Assembly (NCBI GenBank): GCA_046328525.1 | Contig: JAXLWK010000012.1 | Coordinates: 121,898-185,897, forward strand | DNA: 64,000 bases | Direction: 5' to 3' | Source of the DNA: JBDHWG01 sp046328525 | GTDB lineage: Bacteria > Chloroflexota > Anaerolineae > Epilineales > JAHCIE01 | Shown here: positions 57,540-64,000 of the stretch, in pieces | Layout of the letters: each line of letters starts with the position of its first letter | How positions within the stretch are numbered: position 1 is the first letter of the stretch | The notes under the pieces: model-generated | What the model saw: only the letters and a program-made list of their open reading frames with translations | The model's database searches: none | What the model was told of the DNA's origin: nothing | Program-made: the position numbers and the translations under genes

Positions 57540-57600
57540 TGTGAGCTTCGCAGCGTCGCGGTTGTGCGCCGGGCGCTGCGAGATGTGTAAGGAGTGTGCC

Positions 57601-58953
57601 GTGCCGACCGAAGTTGTCATGCCTAAGATGGGCTACGACATGACCGAGGGCACCATCGTCAATTGGAAAGTGAAAGTCGGGGACGCGGTCGAGAAGGGGC
57701 AGGCCCTGGCCGAGATCGAGACCGGCAAGGTCAACATCGAGATCGAGGCGTTCGACAGCGGCACCGTCGGCAAGATCATGGCGCAGCCGGGTGAGACCCT
57801 GCCGGTCGGCGCGCCCATCGCCATCCTCCTGCACCAGGGTGAGAAACTGGACGCGGCGGCTGATGGCGCGGCGCCCGCGCCAGCGGCCCAGGCGTCTACG
57901 GTCACACCGCCCGCGCCGCCGCCGTCCGCGGGCGCTCAAGTTCCGCCGCCCCAAACGGCGGCCGCGCCGGCCCCGGCCCCGGCTGCTGCCGCCACCGCGC
58001 CGGGTCAAAATGGCGGCGCGGCCGCCGGCGAGCTGCGCGTGTCGCCCATCGCGCGGCGGATCGCCGAGGACGCCGGCCTTGACCTGCGCCGGGTGAAAGG
58101 CACCGGGCCGGGCGGCCGCATCGTCAAGCTCGATGTGGAAGAGGCGATCGAGGCGCAAAAGGGGCAGGGCGGCGCGGTGGCGCCGGCCGCTCAAGCGGCG
58201 CCTACCCAGGCCCCAGCGCCTGCGGCGGCCGCGGCCCCATCCGCCCCAGCCCCGTCGCCCGCGCCGACCGGCGAGACCATCCCGTTCTCGCGCATGCGCC
58301 AGGTGATCGCCCAGCGCTTGCAGCAGAGCTACCAGACCAGCCCGCACTTCTTCGTCACCGTCGCCATTGACATGACGGAGGCGCTGGCGTGGCGCGACGA
58401 GATCAACGCGATCCTGGAGCCTGAGGGCGTCAAGGTCAGCGTCAACGACGTGGTGCTCAAGGCGGTGGCGTCGGCCCTGGCGAAGCACCCGGAGATCAAC
58501 GTGACCATCAGCGACCAGGGCGTCACGCGCCACCCCCAGGTGAACCTGGGCATCGCTGTCGCCCTCGACGAGGGGCTGTTGACGCCCGTCGTGCGCAATG
58601 CCAACGCCAAGACTATCTCGCAGCTCTCCCAGGAGGTGCGCGCGTTGGTCGAGCGGGCGCGCACCAACAAGTTCAAGCCCGACGACCTGGGCGGCGGCAC
58701 GTTCACTGTCTCCAACCTGGGGCCGATGGGGGTGGAGCAGTTCACCGCTATCATCAACCCGCCGGAGGCCGCCATCCTGGCCGTTGGCTCGACGCTGCCG
58801 GAGGTGACGGCGCGGAATGGTGAAATCGCGGTGCGCCAGGTGATGCGGGTCACTCTGTCGTCCGATCACCGCGTGATTGACGGCGCGATGGCGGCGCGTT
58901 TCCTGCAAACGCTCAAGGGGATGTTGGAGAACCCGCGGCGTCTGGTGCTGTGA
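57601..58953 (+). CDS. pdhC: 2-oxoacid dehydrogenase E2 component (dihydrolipoyl acyltransferase)
   Basis: This 450-aa E2 starts at a GTG after TAAGGAGTGTGCC; an open frame upstream to 57541 has no lipoyl features. There is one lipoyl domain (about 1-78, lysine in 'EIETGKVNIEIEAF'), an Ala/Pro-rich linker, a peripheral subunit-binding domain ('VSPIARRIAEDAGLDLRRVK' with 'GTGPGGRIVKLD'), a second linker and the catalytic domain. The acyltransferase active site is 'SSDHRVIDGAMAARFL'. It collects acetyl groups from E1 and passes them to CoA, and its lipoyl arm is reoxidised by the downstream LpdA. Confidence 0.94.
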   Translation: MPTEVVMPKMGYDMTEGTIVNWKVKVGDAVEKGQALAEIETGKVNIEIEAFDSGTVGKIMAQPGETLPVGAPIAILLHQGEKLDAAADGAAPAPAAQASTVTPPAPPPSAGAQVPPPQTAAAPAPAPAAAATAPGQNGGAAAGELRVSPIARRIAEDAGLDLRRVKGTGPGGRIVKLDVEEAIEAQKGQGGAVAPAAQAAPTQAPAPAAAAAPSAPAPSPAPTGETIPFSRMRQVIAQRLQQSYQTSPHFFVTVAIDMTEALAWRDEINAILEPEGVKVSVNDVVLKAVASALAKHPEINVTISDQGVTRHPQVNLGIAVALDEGLLTPVVRNANAKTISQLSQEVRALVERARTNKFKPDDLGGGTFTVSNLGPMGVEQFTAIINPPEAAILAVGSTLPEVTARNGEIAVRQVMRVTLSSDHRVIDGAMAARFLQTLKGMLENPRRLVL

Positions 58954-58956
58954 GTT

Positions 58957-59012
58957 GAAGTGACGAGGTGACGACGTGACGATGTGGCTTCACTCCGTCA
59001 CCTCGTCACTTC
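58957..59012. repeat. GTGACG-type inverted repeat between pdhC and lpd
   Basis: Arms GAAGTGACGAGGTGACG (58957-58973) and CGTCACCTCGTCACTTC (58996-59012) are a perfect 17-bp inverted repeat. It is the same unit family as the array at 2755-3010. Confidence 0.9.
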
Positions 59013-59069
59013 GTTACGTCTCTTTAAGATATTCTTGACTGTAGATTGTTACATTTAGGAGGTCATTCC

Positions 59070-60467
59070 GTGGCCGAACAACAATACGATGTGGTCATCC
59101 TCGGCAGCGGGCCGGGGGGCTACATCGCCGCCATTCGCGCCGGCCAGCTCGGCCTGCGCGTCGCGGTGGTGGAGCAGGGCGACATCGGCGGGGTGTGCAC
59201 CAATTGGGGCTGCATCCCGACGAAGGCGCTCCTGCGCAATGCCGAGGTGCTGGAGTTGATACGCAACGCCGATCAGTTCGGCGTCGAGGCGAAGGACATC
59301 CAGGTGAGCTGGCCGGCCGGCGTCAAGCGCGCCGAGCGCGTCGTGCGCCAGTCGCGCCAGGGCATCGAGTTCCTGTTCAAGAAGAACAAGGTCGAGGTGG
59401 TCAAGGGGCGCGGCAGTCTCGTGGACGCCAACACGATGCGCGTCGAGGGGCCGGACGGCATGCGCGACTTGAAGGCGCGCGCCATGATCGTCGCCACGGG
59501 CGCGCGTCCCTTCGTCCCCAAGGGCGTGACGGTGGACGGCAAGGCGATCATCACGAGCAAAGAGGCCGTCGCCCTGCCCGAGCCGCCAAAGCGGCTGCTC
59601 ATCATGGGCGCGGGCGCGATCGGCTGCGAGTTCTCTACCGTCTACAGCGCCTACGGGACGCAGTGCGTGATTTTCGAGATGATGGGGCAGGTTCTCCCCC
59701 TCGAAGACGCCGAGTCCGGCGCGGCGTTGCAGAAGGCGCTCCAGAAGCGGGGCGTCGAGATCAACCTCAACACCCGCGTGGACGGCGCGGAGGCGCGCGG
59801 CGAGGGCGTCGTGGTGAAGGTCACCACGGGCGACCAGACGCGCGAGGTCGAGGGCGACCTGCTGCTCATGGCGGCGGGCAACGTCGGTAACACCGAAAAC
59901 TTGGGCCTGGAGGCGTTGGGCATCGAGATTGGACGCGGCAACGTGATCGGCGTCAACGACTACCTCCAGACCAACGTCCCGAACATCTACGCCATCGGTG
60001 ACGTCGTCAAGGGGCCGCGCCTGGCCCACAAGGCGATGCACGAGGGCGTGATCGCCGTGGAGCATATCGCCGGCCTGAACCCCGCGCCGATGCACTGGGA
60101 CAATATTCCGAGCTGCACGTACAGCCATCCGGAGGTTGCCAGCATCGGGCTGAGCGAGGCGAAGGCGCGCGAGACTGTGGCCGACGTCAAGGTGAGCAAG
60201 TTCCCATTCTCGGCCAGCGGCCGCGCCCGCGCCCTAGGCAACACCGAGGGCTACGTCAAGATCGTCGCCGACGCCAAGTACGGCGAAATCCTGGGCGTTC
60301 ACATGGTTGGGCCTGAAGTCACCGAGATGATCCACGAGCTGGCGCTGGCGCGGACGAACGAGCTGACCGTCGAAGAGATCATCCACACGATTCACGCGCA
60401 TCCGACCCTGTCGGAGGTGATCCACGAGGCGAGTCTCGGCATCGTCGGCGCGCCGCTGCACATGTAG
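59070..60467 (+). CDS. lpdA: Dihydrolipoamide dehydrogenase (E3)
   Basis: This 465-aa flavoprotein reoxidises lipoyl arms with NAD+. The GTG start at 59070 follows TTAGGAGG. 'DVVILGSGPGGYIAAIRAGQ' binds FAD, 'GGVCTNWGCIPTKALL' has the redox Cys pair (CxxxxC), 'LLIMGAGAIGCEFSTVYSAY' binds NAD and 'HAHPTLSEVIHEASLGIVG' carries the catalytic His-Glu. It is placed between E2 and gcvH, and could serve both the pyruvate dehydrogenase and any glycine-cleavage lipoyl protein. Confidence 0.95.
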   Translation: MAEQQYDVVILGSGPGGYIAAIRAGQLGLRVAVVEQGDIGGVCTNWGCIPTKALLRNAEVLELIRNADQFGVEAKDIQVSWPAGVKRAERVVRQSRQGIEFLFKKNKVEVVKGRGSLVDANTMRVEGPDGMRDLKARAMIVATGARPFVPKGVTVDGKAIITSKEAVALPEPPKRLLIMGAGAIGCEFSTVYSAYGTQCVIFEMMGQVLPLEDAESGAALQKALQKRGVEINLNTRVDGAEARGEGVVVKVTTGDQTREVEGDLLLMAAGNVGNTENLGLEALGIEIGRGNVIGVNDYLQTNVPNIYAIGDVVKGPRLAHKAMHEGVIAVEHIAGLNPAPMHWDNIPSCTYSHPEVASIGLSEAKARETVADVKVSKFPFSASGRARALGNTEGYVKIVADAKYGEILGVHMVGPEVTEMIHELALARTNELTVEEIIHTIHAHPTLSEVIHEASLGIVGAPLHM

Positions 60468-60548
60468 GATCAGCTGAGGGCGGGCCGCGCTCGCCCTCTA
60501 TCGCACAGCATCTCAATACCCAAGCATTCCTACCACAAGGAGGCTACA

Positions 60549-60938
60549 ATGGCCGGCCAGGTGCCTGGCGACCGCAAGTACACGAAAGAGCATGAGTGGG
60601 CCAAGACCGAGGGCAATCTGGTGCGCGTCGGCATCACGGAGTATGCCCAGGCGCAGTTGGGCGACGTTGTTTACGTCGAGCTGCCCCAGGTCGGCAAGGA
60701 GATCCGGGCGGGCAAGATGTTCGGCGTCGTCGAGTCCGTGAAAGCGGCGTCGGACCTGTACTCACCCATCACCGGCACGGTGGTCGAGGTCAACGGCGCG
60801 CTGGAAGGTAGCCCGGAGATTGTCAACTCGGACCCGTATGGCGACGGCTGGATGATCGTTGTCGAGCCGAGCGCCGCCGCCGAGCTGGAGAGTCTGCTCG
60901 CGCCCGCCGACTACGAGAAGCTCACCGCCGAGGGGTGA
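60549..60938 (+). CDS. gcvH: Glycine cleavage system H-like lipoyl protein
   Basis: This 129-aa protein has the GcvH fold: 'YTKEHEWAKTEGNLVRVGIT', 'YAQAQLGDVVYVELPQVGKE' and 'FGVVESVKAASDLYSPITGT' with the lipoylated Lys, then 'VNGALEGSPEIVNSDPYGDG'. No gcvT or gcvP is nearby. In this setting it may act as the lipoyl carrier or relay for the adjacent dehydrogenase complex, or belong to a glycine cleavage system encoded elsewhere. The start has CAAGGAGGCTACA in front. Confidence 0.92.
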   Translation: MAGQVPGDRKYTKEHEWAKTEGNLVRVGITEYAQAQLGDVVYVELPQVGKEIRAGKMFGVVESVKAASDLYSPITGTVVEVNGALEGSPEIVNSDPYGDGWMIVVEPSAAAELESLLAPADYEKLTAEG

Positions 60939-61055
60939 GACTGGTAGGATTGAGTTGTTACACATGAGGTGAACGTTTTGTTGTGACAGCTTTGGTCGTT
61001 CCCAAGGCCCAAGAACGACTTATGATGATCAACTGCTTATTGCCGCAATAGGGCT

Positions 61056-61120
61056 GGCGCTGGAGAGCCATCTCCAGCGCCTCAAACGGGGAGTAGAGAC
61101 GCGGTCTACCGCGTCTCTAC
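61056..61120. repeat. Composite two-hairpin repeat, inverted relative to 31483-31550
   Basis: GGCGCTGGAGAGCCATCTCC with GCGCC (61056-61081) is followed after 11 bp by a perfect 28-bp palindrome with arms GTAGAGACGCG/CGCGTCTCTAC (61093-61120). Read on the minus strand it matches the element in the nuo locus over about 70 bp. Confidence 0.88.
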
Positions 61121-61142
61121 TCCCCCGCCACATGAGTCATCT

Positions 61143-61172
61143 TTGTCCAACCCTCCTGACTTGTGCTAGAAT
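61143..61172 (+). promoter_or_regulatory. Candidate promoter of glgP
   Basis: TTGTCC (61143-61148), 18 bp, and TAGAAT (61167-61172), preceded by TGC as an extended -10. Confidence 0.55.
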
Positions 61173-61281
61173 AGAAGCCAGCCGGAGCCATGCGCCGGTG
61201 TGTGCGCCCGGGACGCGCGAGCGTTCCGTAGCGCGCCTTTTGCCGTCGTTAGTCAGATTATCGCGGACCCACGGAGGTCTA

Positions 61282-63831
61282 GTGCAATCCTTTGGTCGTT
61301 TTTCAGTCTTCCCAGTCGTGCCTGACCGCATCGGGCGGTTGCGTTCCCTCGCGTATAACTTGTGGTGGGTGTGGAACTCCGACGCGCGTCAGCTCTACCA
61401 GGACCTCGATCCTGACCTGTGGCGTCAGGTGAACCTCAACCCGGTGCGGCTGCTCAGTCTCGTCGAGTCGAAGCGGCTGCTGGCGATGAGCCAGGACCCC
61501 GACTACGTGGCGCGCTACGACCGCGTCATGGCCGCCTTCGACAGCTACATGAGCGCGGACGACACCTGGTTCCGCCGCACCTATCCCGATCTCAAGGACT
61601 TCTCCATCGCATACTTCTCGCCGGAGTTCGGCCTGGCCCAGTCGCTGCCCATCTACTCCGGCGGTCTCGGCGTCCTGGCCGGTGACTACTGCAAGGAGGC
61701 GAGCGACCTCGACCTCCCCGTCGTCGGCGTTGGCTTCCTCTACCCGCAGGGCTACTTCGTGCAGCATATCAACCCCGACGGCGTCCAGGAAGCCGTCTAC
61801 GAGAAGATGGACTTCTCAGAGATGCCTGTCACGGTGGCGACCGACCCTAAAGGCCGCGAGGTCGTCATCCACGTAGACCTGCCGGGCCGCCGCGTGTACG
61901 CCAAGGTCTGGCGCATCCAGGTCGGGCGCATCCCCGTGTTCCTGATGGACACCGACGTGGACCCAAACCAACCCGGCGACCGGGACCTGGGCGCGCGCCT
62001 GTACATCGGCGACCACGCCCTGCGCATCGCCCAGGAGGTTGTGCTGGGCATCGGCGGCGTGCGCGCGTTGCGGGCGCTGGGCATCTCGCCCAACGTCTGG
62101 CACATGAACGAAGGCCACTCCGCGTTCCTCGGTCTGGAGCGCATCCGCGAACTTATTAGCGAGGAGGGCCTGACGTTCGACGAGGCGCAGCAGGCGGTTG
62201 CCGCCAGCAACGTGTTCACGACGCACACGCCGGTGGCCGCCGGCAACGAGGCGTTCGGTCTCGACCTGATGGACACGTTCTTCAGCGCCTACTGGCCGAG
62301 CCTGGGCATTGACCGCGAGCGGTTCATGAACCTGGCGCGCCTGGAGCAGCCGTGGGGGCCGACGTTCAGCATGACGGTGCTGGCGCTGCGCCTGGCGAAC
62401 CACGTTAACGGTGTCAGCCAGCTCCACGGCCAGGTGTCCCGCGCCATGTGGAATGGATTGTGGGCCGAGACGCCGGTCGAAGAAGTGCCGATTGGGGCCA
62501 TCACCAACGGCGTCCATACCGCGACCTGGCTGGGCCGCCCCCTGGCCGACTTGTTCCGCGAGTGCTTCGGCGACGACTGGTACGACCGCCTTGACGATCC
62601 CGCGCTATGGGCCGACGTGGACAAGATCCCCGACGCGCGGCTGTGGCAGGTACACACGTCCCTCAAGCAGCGCCTGGCGCAGGACGTGCGCCGGCGCGTC
62701 GCGGCGCACCGCGCCTCACTGGGCGAAGGCCCCAAGGCCATCGCCGAGGCCGGCCATATTCTCGATCCCAACGCCCTGACCATCGGCTTCGCCCGCCGCT
62801 TCGCCACGTACAAGCGCGCCACGCTCCTGTTCCACGACATGGAGCGCCTGTTGCGCATCCTCAACAAGCCGGGCCAGCCGGTGCAGTTCGTCTTCGCCGG
62901 CAAGGCGCACCCGGCCGACGAGCCGGGCAAGGCCCTCATCCAGTACATCTACAAGCTGTCGCGCACGCCCGAGTTCGCCGGGAAGATCGTCTTTCTCGAA
63001 GGCTACGACATGGAGATGGCCCACTACCTGACGCAGGGCGTGGACATCTGGCTGAACACGCCGATGCGCCCGCGCGAGGCCAGCGGGACGAGCGGCATGA
63101 AAGCCTCCCTCAACGGCATCCCCAACTTTAGCGTTCTGGACGGCTGGTGGCTTGAAGGGTACAACGGTACCAACGGCTGGGCCATCGGGCAGGGGCGGCA
63201 GTACCCCGAGGAAGCGACGCAGAGCGAGGCCGACGCGCTCTCGCTGTACGAGACCCTGGAGAACGAGATCGTCCCGGCGTTCTACGAGCGCGACAGCGAT
63301 GGCCTGCCGACGCGCTACCTGGCGTATGCCAAGGACGCCCTGCGCTCGCTGACGTGGCGCTTCACCGCCCGCCGCATGAACAAGGACTACACCACGCAGC
63401 TCTACATTCCGGCGCTGAACGCCGGCGCGCACATGGCGCAGAACGACTACGCCGCAGCCAGGAACCTCATGCACTGGTGCGCCCAGGTCGAAGCGGCGTG
63501 GCCGCAGGTGAAGTTCGCCGTGGACGCGCCGCGCGAGGGCCAGCTCACCGTGGGCGACAAGATCCCGGTGCGCGCCTATGTCTGGCTCGGCTCGCTCAAG
63601 CCGGAGGATGTGGCGGTCGAGGCGGTGGTGTGGGAAACGGACGGCAAGGCGCAGGGGCGCGAGCTTGTGGTCAACCGCCTGGCGCAGACGGCGCAGCAGG
63701 ACGGGGCGCTCGTGTACACCGGCGACATCGTGGCGGTGGACGGCGGCAGCCTGTCCTACGGCGTGCGCATCCTGCCGGCGAATCCGGATCTGCCCCACGC
63801 TCAGGCCCTCGGCCTCGTGAAGTGGGCGTAG
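61282..63831 (+). CDS. glgP: Alpha-glucan (glycogen/maltodextrin) phosphorylase
   Basis: This 849-aa enzyme of the alternative (TIGR02094-type) phosphorylase group releases glucose 1-phosphate from glycogen or maltodextrin. The N-terminal domain ('RIGRLRSLAYNLWWVWNSDA') is the DUF3417 segment specific to this group. 'IAYFSPEFGLAQSLPIYSGG', 'LGVLAGDYCKEASDLDLPVV' and 'NVWHMNEGHSAFLGLERI' lead into the PLP site 'EASGTSGMKASLNGIPNFSV' with the cofactor Lys. The GTG at 61282 after ACGGAGG is preferred; the frame is open to 61132 but the extra residues are not family-like. The last 100 residues form a beta-rich C-terminal domain. Confidence 0.92.
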   Translation: MQSFGRFSVFPVVPDRIGRLRSLAYNLWWVWNSDARQLYQDLDPDLWRQVNLNPVRLLSLVESKRLLAMSQDPDYVARYDRVMAAFDSYMSADDTWFRRTYPDLKDFSIAYFSPEFGLAQSLPIYSGGLGVLAGDYCKEASDLDLPVVGVGFLYPQGYFVQHINPDGVQEAVYEKMDFSEMPVTVATDPKGREVVIHVDLPGRRVYAKVWRIQVGRIPVFLMDTDVDPNQPGDRDLGARLYIGDHALRIAQEVVLGIGGVRALRALGISPNVWHMNEGHSAFLGLERIRELISEEGLTFDEAQQAVAASNVFTTHTPVAAGNEAFGLDLMDTFFSAYWPSLGIDRERFMNLARLEQPWGPTFSMTVLALRLANHVNGVSQLHGQVSRAMWNGLWAETPVEEVPIGAITNGVHTATWLGRPLADLFRECFGDDWYDRLDDPALWADVDKIPDARLWQVHTSLKQRLAQDVRRRVAAHRASLGEGPKAIAEAGHILDPNALTIGFARRFATYKRATLLFHDMERLLRILNKPGQPVQFVFAGKAHPADEPGKALIQYIYKLSRTPEFAGKIVFLEGYDMEMAHYLTQGVDIWLNTPMRPREASGTSGMKASLNGIPNFSVLDGWWLEGYNGTNGWAIGQGRQYPEEATQSEADALSLYETLENEIVPAFYERDSDGLPTRYLAYAKDALRSLTWRFTARRMNKDYTTQLYIPALNAGAHMAQNDYAAARNLMHWCAQVEAAWPQVKFAVDAPREGQLTVGDKIPVRAYVWLGSLKPEDVAVEAVVWETDGKAQGRELVVNRLAQTAQQDGALVYTGDIVAVDGGSLSYGVRILPANPDLPHAQALGLVKWA

Positions 63832-63861
63832 CCAAGGCCCTCTGTGGCCTCATGTAGCTCC

Positions 63862-63989
63862 CTGTAGTGCCGACTTCAGTCGGCGCTCCAAGATGCCGAC
63901 TAAAGTCGGCGCTACAGGGGGTGGCCTCTATCTTTGCACTTTGCCCATGCGGGGGCTGTGGGGGCCGCAGGCCCCCGCGATCCTCCCTC
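63862..63989. repeat. Palindrome plus dispersed repeat at the right edge
   Basis: 63862-63917 is a cloverleaf-like palindrome (CTGTAGTGCCGACTT ... AAGTCGGCGCTACAG, with inner CGACTT/AGTCGG hairpins) of the type at 53119-53174. 63928-63989 is the inverted copy of the repeat at 50637-50697, including a GGGGGCC-GCA-GGCCCCC stem. No gene is seen from 63832 to the end of the window. Confidence 0.85.
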
Positions 63990-64000
63990 TTTTTCGTGCG

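Larger units (their letters stand above)
60939..61281. other. Gap between gcvH and glgP with repeat, promoter and leader
   Basis: The gap holds the composite two-hairpin repeat (61056-61120), a promoter (61143-61172) and a leader of about 100 nt with short GC-rich stems before the glgP start. No gene is seen. Confidence 0.7.

Noticed and set aside
60468..60548. Glycine riboswitch ahead of gcvH
   Set aside because: Only one GAGGGCG/CGCCCTC stem is seen; there is no tandem aptamer and the gap is too short.

Overview
The window is a GC-rich stretch of bacterial chromosome. Four things make a member of the Chloroflexota (Anaerolineae/Caldilineae-like) the most likely source: long Ala/Pro/Thr linkers after the lipobox of secreted lipoproteins, a mevalonate kinase beside an isopentenyl phosphate kinase, a complex I cluster with a second nuoB-nuoCD-nuoI module, and many dispersed palindromic intergenic repeats. 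This is inference; no rRNA or tRNA gene was found to confirm it. Most genes start with ATG or GTG behind a good Shine-Dalgarno (SD) site, and most promoters recognised look like sigma-70 sites.

Layout. 0-7.3 kb: the end of an M23 peptidase, a secreted CAP/dockerin protein, an M24 peptidase, a four-helix-bundle protein, and a peptide-type ABC importer (binding protein plus two permeases, no ATPase nearby). 7.3-8.3 kb: a gene-free block of dispersed repeats. 8.3-14.7 kb (minus strand): a mevalonate kinase - GDPD - isopentenyl phosphate kinase - purA - purB run, then an LLM flavin/F420 oxidoreductase. 14.8-18.3 kb: a CNNM/CorC-type membrane protein, a LysM lipoprotein and a cysteine desulfurase.

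18.3-40.9 kb: a large complex I locus behind two tandem promoters with ideal 17-bp spacing. The order is nuoB-nuoCD-nuoI, then nuoA-B-CD-E-F-G-H-I-J-K-L-M, two small DinB-like genes, proline dehydrogenase and nuoN. Subunits B, CD and I occur twice in diverged form; the NADH module (E, F, G) and membrane arm (A, H, J-N) occur once. One NuoI and NuoL carry long Ala/Pro-rich repetitive additions with related KPKP/KPKRP motifs. A membrane-bound HdrD/GlpC-like Fe-S oxidoreductase follows at 41.0 kb.

43.2-46.3 kb: a visibly lower-GC type II restriction-modification pair, probably acquired by transfer. 46.4-54.3 kb: an amidohydrolase of the N-acyl-D-amino-acid deacylase family whose usual first metal motif is absent, an S9 peptidase, an Mrp-type ATPase, a membrane-anchored molybdopterin oxidoreductase, a small membrane protein and a corrinoid adenosyltransferase with a clear terminator. 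54.4-64 kb: a YceI lipoprotein, a full pyruvate (2-oxoacid) dehydrogenase operon ending with lpd and an orphan gcvH, and an alpha-glucan phosphorylase.

Taken together the genes describe an aerobic or facultative heterotroph that uses peptides, proline, glycogen and pyruvate and feeds electrons to quinone. The least explained material is the doubled Q-module of complex I, the repetitive tails on its subunits, and several families of structured intergenic repeats.
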